Part shown: positions 10,645-22,374 of the stretch, piece by piece
Position numbering within the stretch: the stretch's first letter is position 1
Layout of the letters: the number at the start of each line of letters is the position of its first letter
NCBI RefSeq assembly: GCF_008831285.2
Contig: NW_022205092.1
Coordinates: forward strand, 1 to 31,817
Direction: 5' to 3'
DNA: 31,817 bases
Origin: Nymphaea colorata
Lineage: Eukaryota > Streptophyta > Magnoliopsida > Nymphaeales > Nymphaeaceae
Program-made: the position numbers and the translations under genes
The notes under the pieces: generated by a model
Databases searched by the model: none
Seen by the model: only the letters and a program-made list of their open reading frames with translations
Told to the model about the DNA's origin: nothing

Positions 10645-11544
10645 TCATTAGACAATCAAATCATAGCTTTGATTTGTACTATCGAAAATGACACTTTCCT
10701 CGGTTGGCACACGCTTCTTGAAAGTGGGCTAGTATGGCTCAGGATTCAATGAGATCTCTATGGTTTATCTCAAGCCTTTAATTTAGCTATCTTTTGCACT
10801 GATACTTCTCTTGAGCAACCGATTGGTCGATTAAAGTTATTGAATTTTTGAGCTGTATTACTTGTGTTACTTGAACATTTTGTCAATCAATTCATAAGAA
10901 GGTGGTTTGCCTTCTTTCGATGATTGCTTCTTTTGATTGATCTTTTTTCGAAGTTATTCATGCTCTGATGATAACTTCATGAATCGAGCTAAAAGATCCA
11001 TTTTTTAATTCTAAGTATTCTTGACTTTTTCAGCCAGGAGATGATTGTGCATCATAAGCATATCATACTTAGATGCTATTGCCTTAATTTCGCTCTCCTT
11101 CACGCTTAGCCTTGTCTCATATTATCTTCTCAAGGCTTGCTTGCTTGTGCGAAGATCAATGATGTCTTGATTTTTGTCAATGCATTTGAAACATTCGGGG
11201 ATATCTTAGCAAAATATTTAACTTGGAACTATATCCCTTGAAATCTAGGTCTTAGGGCCCTCCTAAATCATTCTCTTCATTTTTTCTTCACGTTTCTTTT
11301 CTATGTTTGTCAGGTTGGTGGGGTTCTTGGTGATAAGGTTGAACTTAGTTTCCGGGTTCATTTCCTGTCTTGCCTTTTTTTGCTCATCAATGATCTCCTT
11401 GATGTCCTCAAGCTCATCAACACCAAATATAGTGCTCTATTACCCGCACTTGGTGTAAATGTACGTGTCTTTCCCTGAAATATTCTTACAGACCTAGACA
11501 TATTTGAAGTCAAGCTGCCTTTTTCCTATCTTTCTATCAGACAT
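10645..11544 (-). CDS. coiled-coil protein, unknown family
   Basis: Minus strand, ATG 11544 to TGA 10645, 299 residues, no intron. The first 60 residues include a paired-Cys stretch (VCKNISGKDTYIYTKCG), and a second Cys pair (IFCEDIPECFKCID) lies near residue 125. From about residue 140 the chain is a heptad-like coiled coil (YETRLSVKESEIKAIASKYD, then ENEKMDLLARFMKLSSEHEE, then SSKIQELESTNRLLKRSISA). The early cysteines could bind metal, but I do not recognise a zinc-finger family. It shares strand and close spacing (52 bp) with the TPR-like gene downstream. Function is unknown. Confidence 0.82.
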
Positions 11545-11618
11545 ACGATAATAAAAAGATTAAAATATCCAAGCTAATATACACCATTCAATTAACGCTA
11601 TAAGTAATTATACACAGA

Positions 11619-14600
11619 TCAAAGGAGCAGCTTTTCGATGTTGTTCAATAATTTTACGCATTTTTTATGTTCTTCAAGAAGCGCCAATTGATGGTTTCCC
11701 TTGAATTTAAGAATCAGTTCGCTACTGACTCGATTTTTGTTGATCTTTAATGCTTATAAATCACGAAGTCCCCAACTTATCCACTACTAATCAAGCCAAT
11801 ATATCTTCAAATTACTCAATACCAAACATTTTTTACCTTGAAATAGAAAAGCAACGATCTTTTCGCTTCGGCTTCTTTACTCAAAGACGTCAACCGCCAT
11901 TTAGTTGTGAATCATGTTCCATCTTTGGATTGAAAAGTGGAAAGGATTTGATGAAAATTATGAATGGCCCAAGTTTATTATCGGCTAGTTCTCCACCTTT
12001 ATCCTTAATGCCTCGCGAACGTTGAAGAATAAGCGTATAGTATTCAAAGGACTTTTGAAATTGGACATTAAAAATGAGAGTTTGGGGAACTTAGCCAAAA
12101 GAGTTGTCAAGTAAAAGTTGCTCAAATTATCAGTAAAGGTTTTAAGGCGTTAGAACTTGCTGTCCATTTAAAAGAAAGGAAGAATGATGACGTTTGAAAA
12201 CGATAGATTTTCCAGCTCAATGGTGAGTGAAAGGTGAATTTCATGGATATATAAATTTCTGATAAGAAGGAGAGCTTCCTTGAGATGGTTTCTAAGCTTC
12301 GTCTCTCCATTAAGCTTCTTAATATGCTACCGATATCTCCTGGGATCGTTTTGCTCAGACAGCTAGCTTTGGTCGATGTTTAATCCTAGCCTTTCTGAAA
12401 GAGTAGTCATGAGTTAGATAAGAGAATATGGCATTTGTCTCTTGATGTTTACGATCACATTCTTGCATTTGACAAATAGATTTTTTATGAGAACGAAATA
12501 ACCATTTTGCAACATTCTTCCTTAGAGAAGTAGGTAAGTCTCTTCTGGAATTCTAAGAAGATGGTCTTTTGATTCTTAGTTTTTGATGCTAATGTCTTGG
12601 ATTAAGCAGTCAAGCTTTCCAGCTTATAAAAGTCTTAAAGTTAATGCTTGCAGGCTTAGACTAAGCTCAACTTTACCGTACATTCTTATCCTTACTTCGA
12701 TTTATTTTGTTGTAAACTGCTTCCTTACATTTTTCTGTTCTTCTACCACACAATCAAAGAAAGTGATTGCATCAAAGTTATACTGTTGAAGTTTTATCCC
12801 TTCTTTCTCCAGCACTTTCTTATCGATTTTTTCAAGATGGGTCTCAAATTCATCACAGAGAAGTAAGTCATAGTTTTCTCGATTCATCAAGCAATTAAAA
12901 GAGTTGTTAGCAATCAAAACCTTCTAAGGTACAGGTGAACAGTTCTCTTAGATGTTGGAGAAATGAGGAGCATACTAAAAATCATCAGTCAGCAAGAAGT
13001 GAGTCTTTGTTTCATTGTTAAAGATCGTATAATGCAATTTTTGATTGAAGAGTCTATCAGTTAAGTAAAAGGTGATCTTGTTGCTGTTCATATCCTTTAG
13101 AAGAGTGATGATAAACTTGTTTTTTTATATCTCAACTTACTGGCTGCTATCTTTTAGGAAGTCCTAAAATTTTATCGACTAACGTCCCAAGACAAAGCTC
13201 AAAGGAAGGTCTGTTACCTTGGCAGTTAAAAATATCTATGCATATATTTTGCCGATGTCATCCAAGTCGAGGGATTTGTTATTAAGTTTGCTCAAAGATG
13301 TGGAGTTTAATGGAAGATTGGTCCGGACGCCATTTTAGAAAGGTGGAAAATCTTGCAGTTTAACAGGGCCAATGTAGTTGCATAGGTTGATAATTTATAT
13401 AAAATGGTCCATGATAATGGTTTATATTCCTTCGAGGTTTCTTCTCTAAACTCGAATGAAAACATTGAAGAAACGATCCTCTATCTTACAAAAATTGAAT
13501 GAAAGCAATTTCATTTCTTTTAGCTCACCATACTTTACTTCTACCTTGCTTTCAATGCTTCTATTTATCCAAAACTCAAGGATTGAGTCTTATTTGATAC
13601 GATGAGTCCATTAAGATCTTGAGTGAGTATTTATATCTATCCTTTATACATTTGATTTTGATTATTTTGCCTGTATGGTAAAGTTAAAGTCTGTTTGATT
13701 GTTGATATGAAGCGAGCTTTTAAGAGTGATTATCTTTGTCTTCAGAAGAAGACTCTACTAAAAGATTAACGATTTTTTGGAATAATTATTTTTTTGAGTA
13801 GAGCGAAGCTGAACATTGGTTTCTGTTTTATGATCAACCATAAAGAAAGTATTGAAATATAGGAATTCACTTTAGAATATCACTTCTTCCTTATTAACAA
13901 CTGATATTTTTATAGTAAATTGCTTTAGGTAATAATCAAATTTGCCATTATGCCCTAGTTCTATGGTCTGACGACTTTTTAATGAAATTATTTGCTTTTA
14001 CTGGCTCTTTTTGTCCATAATCTAAAGTAAAAAATCTTCAATGCAGTTATTAGCTATTACTAGAAGAGGCATAATGGAGAATTTGAGTTGATAGCCGATC
14101 TTATTTTGATAAATATACGCATCGTAAAGTTTTCTACTGTTCTGAGGCTCATCCTCTTATAAGCTTTCGTATATCCCCATTATATTAAACTGTTCATGGG
14201 CCATTAGTTGCTAAACCTTTAAGATTTTTTTATCTTAAGATATGATCTCATAATGTTAGAAATCTTATGTCAAGCCTTACAGCTGTAAGAACCAGTCCCA
14301 TTTCTATCTTTTGCTTTTGTGTATCTAGAATGATTTACTTCCAATTTTGAATGTATAGTCCTTGCAATAAGATGTAATTAAGGTCTTATAATCGACGACG
14401 ATCTCACATAAGTTCCCAAGTTTGTTATACTAAAACTTCAATATATAATCGTAGTCCTTATCTTCTGAAAATATCAACTCTTTGGTTACTTCAAAGCAGA
14501 ATCTTTAGTGTTTTGTGATGGTTTCAGGTGAGACCATCTTTGTAGATATATTTTGACTATGACGGCCTCCCATCACCATCTTAAAATCCCCATCTCCCAT

Positions 14601-16906
14601 CCAAAACACATGTCTTTTTGATTATTTCTCAATAGAAGTTCGATAGTAATAAACATCTTCTTACACAATCCCAATTTTTTCTACTTTCTATGGCTTCTAA
14701 TCGAAAATAGATATGTATTATTTCGTCTCTTGCAGAAATACAATCCTTTCATGTGTGAGATTAACAATAGAGCACCAAACTTATTTTTTATCAAGCAATT
14801 TATAAATGATGTTTATGTAATGATCTTGAACCAAAATGATGAACTTGTTCTTGAAGCTTATGTTCAGTTAGTTATTCACCAAACCTAAAGCAAGTTCAAA
14901 CTGAAGTTCGTTGGTCAGAGGAGTCCTTTGAAGGGTATAGGGGGATGAAATGAAGATTATTACCTATGCATTCACTTTTATCTTGCCACTTATGAAGGAT
15001 AGCAAGAGCTTACTTAGCTAGACATCGATAATTGAAACGAATTTGTCTTAAAAGGAAGGGATTGGAAGTTTAATGGATGATTATTATGCTGGGACACTTA
15101 TCAACTAGCCTATACTGATGATTGTTTCATCAAATTTTAAGAATATTTTTGGATTATTCGGAATTTATTTACCATTTAATGCCTCCTTTCCGTTGTTAAC
15201 TTGAAGCTTTTATTGTTTCTGAACGTCTATTGGGAATATTTTTATGAACTTTTGCTGATAATAAGCAACATCTCTTTGGCATACGCTTACAAGCTAAACA
15301 ATTCGATCGATGCAGGATAATGATACTTGCGAGATGATTGAGTTTCCATTGATGATAATTTATTTGGGGGTAATTTTGCCTTGCAGATCTGAAACTTCGA
15401 CTAAATTGCAGTTGAATGCTCTTGCTCCTAATTGGTAACACTTGATTAAGGTGATCATTTGGCTTTCCTTCTCTATTTCACGAGGCTTCTCACGTGAACT
15501 TATCCTCTTCAGCTATAGAGGACTCAAGGACTGCTTTTATTCTTTTATTTGAAAAGAGAACTGCCAAAAACTTAGAGAGTTGATGCTCCATAGACAACCA
15601 TAAGAGATGCCCTGTATAGTAAGGCATCGACCAAGTGTTTATTTTATATCTCTTGCACACTGCTAACATCTATCTATTATTTTTGACGATTGATGATAGC
15701 GATTATGGCTTTTACTTTCTCGATTTATCTTTATTTGGCGAGTATTTTGTCCATAAGATCCTTCCATTCGTTGATGTTGATGCATATAGCAAGATGATAG
15801 ATTCTAGCAGTGATGGATATAAACTCATTCACTTTTTATTGCTTGAAGGTGAAACAGCATTGCTTAATGGCACTATCTTCGAATTCAGAGTTAATCTTGA
15901 CTAGCTTGTTGAAAGGTAAGTACCCTATTCTAATCAAATTACTTTACTATCTTTATCTGCCATTATTTGAGCATTTTATTTCTCCAAAGTTAACATTAAC
16001 CTACGTTGCCTTATCACTGGTCTTGTGCTTTATCTAAAGCGAATTCACTTAAGCTTAGATCAACTTGAAACTTACCTGAACTGTATTCAGCTTTAAAAAT
16101 ATGCTGATTTCCTCAAGTTAGCTCTGCTTGTTTGGGTTTGCCTTTTTAGGCGCTGGCTTTTTCTGGTTTAGACCCTTGCGTATCATTTCAAAAGGAATTT
16201 TGAAGATGTTTAACTTGATACTGTTTCCCACTGTTATCACATGTAATTTTTTATTACTAAAATCCAAGCACAAACTCAAGTCCTTCACAACAACCTCACC
16301 AACAGCATGCCTGAGATGTAATTGATCCATGGTCAATGTCTTCTTGACGATATTCGCTTCCAGGATAACTAAGCTATTTTTCAATTTGAATGAATGGAGT
16401 GTAAAATATGCCTATCTAAACTATTCTTCTTCTCTCATATCTATCATTCGGATATTGATCTTCTCCATGCAAATTTCCATGTTGTAAAGGAGCCGATTTA
16501 TTATGTTTCTAAAATATCCTCCCTCCTTTTACTCATCTCCTTATATTTTTCCCTCTTTAGTCTGAGTTGTTGTATCTTTGTTTGATTCAGCTGATGACCA
16601 TGACTATTTTCTCGATGGCTCTTCTTCGTTATTGTATACTCTTTCGATAACGATATCGAGAACTTAAATTGAGATACGTATGGGCTTCGACATTAGCTAT
16701 ACGATAGGCAGATGGATGATTAGATTCTTGTATGATGATGAGGTGATCCGAATGCCGAGCAATTACATTTTTTAGTTTATTCTTGTCTGGTTGATGTTAC
16801 CCATCGGCAGCCTGATGATGCCCGACGTCAAATCAAGCCCTTCATCTTCGATATACAAGTATTGCGTAAATATTTTCTTGAGCACACTCTTTATTATAAA
16901 ATTCAT
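11619..16906 (-). CDS. chorein-type (VPS13/ATG2-like) bridge lipid-transfer protein candidate
   Basis: Minus strand, ATG 16906, one 20-nt intron at 15542-15561, TGA 11619. Exons of 1,345 and 3,923 nt total exactly 1,756 codons (1,755 residues). The N terminus has the chorein pattern: a short amphipathic start (MNFIIKSVLKKIFTQYLYIE), a GLDLTSGIIRLPMGNINQT segment, then a strand-rich stretch with NLIIHLPIVELMSKPIRISI in the place of the family's 'G.i..l.l.iPw..L...pv.i.i'. The rest is long, beta-rich, alternating hydrophobic sequence with no catalytic motif and no clear membrane helix. That fits the hydrophobic-groove rods that move lipids between membranes. The length is near ATG2 (about 1,600-2,000) and shorter than VPS13 (about 3,000). 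Placement in a subfamily is not possible by eye. The start is only 22 bp from the LSm-like stop. Confidence 0.72.
15542..15561 (-). other. 20-nt intron in chorein-type gene
   Basis: GTTCTCTTTTCAAATAAAAG on the minus strand. Upstream of it the coding frame is one of the three minus frames (through STLEVFG). Downstream the coding frame is another (KQSLSPLELKRISS). Without removal the upstream frame hits TGA at 15524-15526. Confidence 0.85.
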
Positions 16907-16928
16907 TTTTAATATTATTATCACTCAA

Positions 16929-17222
16929 TCAAAGCTTTCGCTCCGTTCTACTATTCACCACGATGAAATACTCCAGTTGACTCAGTTGCAACACCTTGAA
17001 TTACGCCCTTTCATCGGCTCCTGAGAAGTTTTGAACTATTATTGCGAATGACGAGGGGTCGATAGCATGGAGGATGCCAGAGTATTGCTTCATACTGCCT
17101 CGCAGCTTTATCTTCACCTCCTGGTTGATGCTTTCCGCTGTAAAGTGCATTAATCTTCTCTCCATGACGCTCTCAAAAGTCTCGCTGTAACTCGACTGGC
17201 CGGTGTAATTGTCTTAACTCAT
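16929..17222 (-). CDS. small LSm-like (Sm-fold) protein
   Basis: Minus strand, ATG 17222 to TGA 16929, 97 residues, no intron. After a Ser/Tyr-rich start, residues about 35-90 follow the Sm-fold strand pattern: EVKIKLRGSMKQYSGILHAIDPSSFAIIV, then FKVLQLSQLEYFIVV. This has the 'v.v.l..g..y.G.L...d....ivl' rhythm of LSm/ataxin-2/LSM12-type domains. Such domains bind RNA or scaffold RNA-protein complexes. The classic Sm2 motif is not clear, so the subfamily is open. A downstream ATG (17175 region) also precedes the domain; I chose the first because it is in frame and close to the upstream gene's end. It lies 48 bp below the Schlafen-type gene and 22 bp above the chorein-type gene. Confidence 0.72.
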
Positions 17223-17270
17223 CAATCATTATAAAGAATCATATATCATAACATATCATACGATCATCAA

Positions 17271-19469
17271 TCAAACCATAGGAGTAAACTCCACCTTGAG
17301 GCCCATATCTCGCATCTTCAGGTAGAAGATGCAGGCACTATAAGCAGAGCTAAATTGGATTATGTCTCCCTTCCGTTCACGAAGGATTTCCTTCCAATTG
17401 TTTTTGTACTCCTGGATGATGCTTTACATGATGCTAACTTGGTCATTGTCGAGGCCTTTGTAGGTAATTCTTTGATATACCTTTATCACCTACTCTCCTA
17501 AGATGCTCAGTCTTTGAGTGTCAGATGCATTTAGAAGCTATACGAATGTCCATCCTCTGAAGTCTTCAATCGGGACTATTTTTTAGTAGCTGATCCCTTC
17601 TCTTTTTAAGGTTATATCGAGATCTGTTTTTTACTTGTTGACAAGGACCTCAGTTGTTTCTTTTTGCATGTATCTCTTCTGCTTTGCATATTGTTCCTAT
17701 TCATGCCAGTTTTGAAATCCACTATCATCATCAAGTGCTGCTAAAATGGGTTAATAGCTCTATTTTTGATTCTTGTTCTTTTGCAATGAAGGAAAATCAT
17801 CCTATCTTTTCCAATCATTTCTCGCATTTTTTTCATAATATTTTTTCTCATTTTTTTCAAATTTGTCGAACTTGTTATCATACCTATCGTATTTTTTGTA
17901 TTAAGGCTTGCTTTACCTATCATATTTATTTGGTCTTTCATTCCGATAATCCCTCTAATAATTATCCTGCTGATCATATCTGTCATATGATTTATAGTCA
18001 TTATATTCCTCCCTTTAGTCTTATTAATAAAGAGGCTTGCCAACCTATGGCTATGGGCAAGGGTGGTTATGCGTGGGATAGAATGTTCTTTATGGAGATT
18101 GCAGCTTATTCTTGAAAATCTTCAAGATCCGCTGCACTTACGAGATCTCTAAAACTTCATTCTCAGTCTTGAAGGAAAATTTTTATGTCACGTAAGCTTG
18201 ATTACGATTCTCCTGCAAGTAGGAATAGACTTGATCCTTGCTTCCTCGGTCGACGATAACCTTCACGACATAGCAGCCAGTGATATAGTTAGGACGAGAA
18301 GAATCTTTGACTGGTACGTATTTGATGACGCATTTTTTGCCAAAATCAGGCAGTACATCTTTCATCAATCTCATGATCTGAAGATTGAAGTCTCTTTTTG
18401 ATCTTTAGCTTAGAATCATACCATTGATCAATCTTTTTCTGCTATCTGGCAATTATTTGATACCGAAGTAAATGATGCCGCCTTCTGCGTTCAAAAATCC
18501 ACATATTGTGCGTTTTATCTTTTACCTTTTGCTGGGAACCTCATCTTACCTGTCGTGGAAAGGAAAGTTGTAGTATTTGTATTCGATCCTAAGGCTTTCC
18601 GGCTGGTCGATGATTTAATTTTTAATGAAAAAAGTACGGCAGCATATGTTCTTGAAGGAGCTTTCTTTGGGAACATCAATTATCTGTGATGGGTCTGATG
18701 ATATAGAGCTAGGAAAATTTAGGCTTGAAGGCTGTTCCTATCTTTGAATGACGCTGCTCGATTCGATGTGTCTTGGCTTCTATTTTTATTGTTTCTATTC
18801 CACTTTTTTCTCAACAGATTTAACCTCTATCCTTTTTTTAGCAGATGTTGCATTTTTGGGAGTTTTATCATCATCTATCGAGGCTTGGATTGCACATATT
18901 ATCTCAGAGCAGCTATTCTTTATATGGTCTATCGATGCCTCTTCGAATACATTTGCATCTGAAAAGTTTTTACTTAAAAAAATGTTGATCTTTTCCTCTT
19001 TTTACTCTGAGAGTGATTGACTCCGGATTAGTCCCTCAAGCTCTCTTTTGAGTTTGCTCAATTAAAGGATAAATCTTCCGAACTCCTTCTCTGGCTACAC
19101 GACGCTGACCTTGAACTTCTTCTTGGCGTTTCCCCACTTGAAGAAAAACTCAATCTATGGAAATAGGGTAAGGCCCATTTCAGAGATGAGTGACTTTACG
19201 TATGCTGCGATTTCTAGTACTTTCTCCTTGCAAGGCTCGAACTATTATTGTGGTGTCTTTTCGATGTGTTGGTAAAGCTTGAAGCAGCAGAGTGCAAGTG
19301 GGAATCTAAAAAACTTCAGCAGGCCGAATACCATCTCCATGGCTTAGGGACGGACCTTTACTCGGCCAAGATACGTAACGATCTGTTTCAGATTCTATTT
19401 GTTGCTTATGAACTCCTTGCTATTCTTGTACGAGCCGTCCAGCAATTGCCTCTCAAAATCACTCTCCAT
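17271..19469 (-). CDS. Schlafen AlbA_2-domain protein with charged Tyr/Asp-rich tail
   Basis: Minus strand, ATG 19469 to TGA 17271, 732 residues, no intron. Residues about 290-430 carry the Schlafen AlbA_2 (AAA_4) pattern: ESLRIEYKYYNFPF for the family's 'E...EfK', KIKRTICGFLNAEGGIIYFGIKE for the helix plus 'a.aNt.GG.l..Gi', and a later YVVKVIVDRGS strand. In Schlafen proteins this domain binds nucleic acid, and some members cleave tRNA or rRNA. Whether this one is a nuclease cannot be told from the sequence. The first 290 residues are helical and unrecognised. Residues about 470-590 are low complexity, rich in Tyr, Asp, Lys and Arg, and likely disordered. The last 130 residues form another ordered, unrecognised block. 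It is transcribed divergently from the coiled-coil gene at 19599. Confidence 0.85.
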
Positions 19470-19598
19470 TTATTATCATTAACCAATCCAATCGATTTAA
19501 AATCACATGCTTAGGCATGTGCCCATATGAATAAAAAAAGAATAATTGGGAACATTCTAAATGCTTTAAATCAGATTGATTTTTTCCATTTATTCGAT
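19470..19598. promoter_or_regulatory. divergent (bidirectional) promoter region
   Basis: 129 bp separate the ATG of the Schlafen-type gene (minus) from the ATG of the coiled-coil gene (plus). Both promoters and 5' UTRs must fit here. It contains a perfect 7-bp inverted repeat, CACATGC-TTAG-GCATGTG, at 19504-19521. I recognise no known ciliate promoter motif. Confidence 0.55.
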
Positions 19599-20516
19599 AT
19601 GTCAGTGCTTGAATAGGAGGAGTGCGGCGTTAGCGAACTGCTGAGGTGCAAGCTCAACTATCTCGAGGCAGAAAATGGCTGGATGCAAACAGAATATAAC
19701 TTCCTTTGTAGACTCATCGACCTGCAGAAACAAATCATCCATGGATAACCATCCACCACTTCGGCCATAGGCCAAACCATCACATAAGTGCTCGCAGAAA
19801 GAGAGAAGCATATCGAAGCAGCCAAAAAGAAAAGTGACAACGTGACCTGCGACCTAGAAGTGGAGGAGTTTATCCCCTTTATCTATTCCTTTGAGGAAAA
19901 AATAGAAAAATTGCAGAATTAAATCAAGAAGAGGTAAGCAGCCCTCCAACAGATCGAGCAGGCCAAGCTAACAGAAGGACAAGAGGAGCGAAGGCCGGAA
20001 TTCAAGTGCATCAGTTCGTACTAATCCCATTCCCGCATCCTCGATCGCATCAAAAAAGAAATAACAGGACTCCAAACCAAGAAACAACGACTCTAGAATG
20101 ACCTCCTGGCTCTCAACGATGGGGAGGAGTCAACAGTAGCCTCTCAAGTTCAATCAAGAAGTAAAGTCGGGTCAGAATTAACTATCGGTACAGATGACCA
20201 ATCATCCATTTTCGAAAGGATTATCATGCTCATCAAGAAGAAGAGATTCCAGAATAGCTGTCTATAGGAAAAAGTCAGCAAGCTCAAGAGAGGAATCGAA
20301 CATAAACGAACTGCAGCAAACCAGCTTCGGAAAGAGATATAAGGTATGGAATGGAACTGTCTTGATGGTCTTATGGGCGCTGGAGGTTTCGTGGAGGGGC
20401 CATAAACAGGTGATCTCTCAATGGCAGCTAAATCCTTTACAAACAACACATCCTTTTCTTTTGATGTGTCACGGTTCATAAGGCCTAAGCGTAACCTTCG
20501 CTTGCCTGAAAACTGA
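19599..20516 (+). CDS. coiled-coil protein, unknown family
   Basis: Plus strand, ATG 19599 to TGA 20514-20516, 305 residues, no intron. It starts with an acidic stretch (MSVLEEEECGVSELL) and continues as alpha-helical heptad sequence. There are two main coiled-coil blocks, residues about 60-180 (EKIEKLQNEIKKREAALQQI, LDRIKKEITGLQTKKQRLEN) and 205-255 (EEKVSKLKRGIEHKRTAANQ). The tail has a GLMGAGGFVEGP loop and a basic end (RFIRPKRNLRLPEN). There is no membrane segment. Codon use is richer in G+C than in the neighbours. Function is unknown; the profile would suit a cytoskeletal or axonemal protein (inference). Confidence 0.85.
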
Positions 20517-20775
20517 ATTAATTTTCATAAAGTTATCCCATATTTTAACCTTCTTATCTATTCTTAATACATATATAATGAATAAACACGGATTATGCTA
20601 CTCAAAGCCCTTTCGAAAACGGACCGGCAAAACAGCTGAGGCTCGGCTTCCTTTAAAAATGCATAAAAATTGATAATGCTAATTTATCGTATTATCTCAA
20701 CTGAATCCTGATCTATATTATGTAAATTTTAAATTCTTCAAATTATTATTTTGCGTATATAGTTTAGAGCTGTTG
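20517..20775. other. longest intergenic spacer, with a small GC-rich island
   Basis: 259 bp between two plus-strand genes. Most is AT-rich. Positions about 20610-20655 are clearly richer in G+C (ccctttcgaaaacggaccgg, then agctgaggctcggcttcc). An ATG at 20578 opens 31 codons of a basic peptide ending in TGA (20671-20673). I find no tRNA fold, telomerase template or other known RNA. Confidence 0.4.
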
Positions 20776-22374
20776 ATGAAGAAGTTTGCCAATATTTACG
20801 ATGCCATTGTGATCGGGGCAGGCCATAACGGACTCGTGGCCGCTAACTACCTAGCCAAGGCCAATAAAAAGGTCTTAGTCTTAGAGCAGCGCCATGTGGT
20901 TGGAGGAGCTGCCCTCACTGAAGAACTTATACCAGGGTTCAAGTTTTCTCGTTGTTCATATGTCCTCTCCCTTTTCCGCAAGGGCATCATCAAGGACCTT
21001 GGCCTCATGTAAAAGGGACTCAAGATTCATTATCGAGATATCCCATCTCTCACCCCCACAAAAGAACAAGGACAGTACCTTCTCTTCCACCAGGACTCAC
21101 AAAAGACCAAGGCGGAAATTGCCAAGTTCAGTAAAAAGGATGCTGAACAGTGGGGCAAGTATGAGGAGTATTTGAGCCGATTTTGCGAATTCTGGGATCG
21201 CAACCTGGAGCACCTCCCCTACAACTACCTTAGCAATCCTTCCCTAGCCGACAAGATCAACTTCCTCCAACGTGCCTATCAGCCAGGACTCGACTATTTC
21301 GAGTTCGGTAAGTTCGTCACATCCTCTGTTCGAGAAATGCTAGACAACTGGTTCGAGAGCGACATTTTGAAGGCTACTCTTGCTACTGACGGAATCATTG
21401 GCGAAAACCTATCCATCGGACATCCGACCACTGCCTACGTGCTGTTGCATCACGTTATGGGCGAGCTATAATAGGGTAAAAAGGGGTAATGGGGGTACGT
21501 TTAGGGCGGAAATGGCAGGCTCTCTTAAATTCTCGCCAAAAATGCAGTGGACCTTGGAGCATAGGTGAAACTCAATGCCAAGGTTGAGTAAATCCTCTAT
21601 GACGGCACCAATAACCCAGTGGCAGTCAAGCTTACAAATGGAGAGGTCTTTGAATCTAAAGTGATTATGAGTAATTGTACAAACAAGGTCACCTTTTTCA
21701 ACCTTATCAAAAACTCAGAGAAGTACTTAGCCAAGAACGTCTATAATAAACTCAAGAACATCGAATACAATGGAGCAGCCACGAAGATCAACCTTGCCTT
21801 GAGAAAACTTCCTAAGTTCAAGGCATTCGCCGGACATAAACTTCAGGTTGAAAATCTGCTGAAAGGAACCATCCATGTCAATAGCTACTCGATGGATTTG
21901 CTCATGGACGCATACAACCAGACCAAGCGAAACCGTATCAGTCTTACCCCCTTCATGGACCTCACTATTCCCAGCGTCTATGACCGCACCCTATGCCCAT
22001 AGGGCTACCATGTCATGAACTGCTTCATGCAGTACACTCCCTACCATCCCAACAACGGAGAGCTAGTCACGCCGATTTCCCACGACGAAATAAAGCGAGT
22101 TTTCCTGGAGCAAATTAACGAATATTTGGAAGAGCCACTCGACATCCATTTCATGGACATTCTCACGCCCTTTGACCTCGAGAACTTGTTGGGTCTTACT
22201 GAAGGTAACATCTTCCACGGAAGCATCGGGCTTGACAACCTCTTCTCGAACAGAGTTAGCGGAAAAGTTGGCGGTATTTGGCTTTGTGGAAGCAGTGCGC
22301 ACCCCGGAGGAGGTGTTATGGGAGCAGTCGGAAAACAAGTAAGCCAGCGCATTCTTTCGGAGAAAATTATCTGA
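20776..22374 (+). CDS. PYROXD2-like FAD-dependent oxidoreductase (phytoene desaturase superfamily)
   Basis: Plus strand, ATG 20776 to TGA 22372-22374, 532 residues, no intron, nine in-frame UAR codons. It starts directly at the dinucleotide-binding fold: [18 protein letters not shown] at residues about 9-26, then [14 protein letters not shown]. Later family markers are [44 protein letters not shown], the [11 protein letters not shown] block, [20 protein letters not shown] and the C-terminal FAD contact [20 protein letters not shown]. This matches animal PYROXD2, a mitochondrial protein of unclear reaction, and related bacterial proteins. No mitochondrial presequence is visible in front of the fold, so its location is uncertain. 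UAR in [19 protein letters not shown] suits Glu. It is convergent with the ABCG gene (67 bp apart). Confidence 0.95.

Noticed and set aside
15196-15441. 81-codon minus-strand ORF in another frame of the chorein-type gene
   Set aside because: The neighbouring frame continues the large protein on both sides and explains the gene length exactly.
16907-17222. LSm-like segment as the N terminus of the chorein-type protein
   Set aside because: The frames differ, TGA intervenes, and no short GT...AG intron spans the stop and joins the frames.
17654-18115. 153-codon plus-strand ORF
   Set aside because: It is antisense to the low-complexity Tyr/Asp/Lys tail of the Schlafen-type protein, which has one uninterrupted frame over 732 residues.
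20578-20673. tRNA or small ribosomal protein gene
   Set aside because: No cloverleaf or T-loop is present, and the peptide does not match eL29, eL39, eL41 or eS30.
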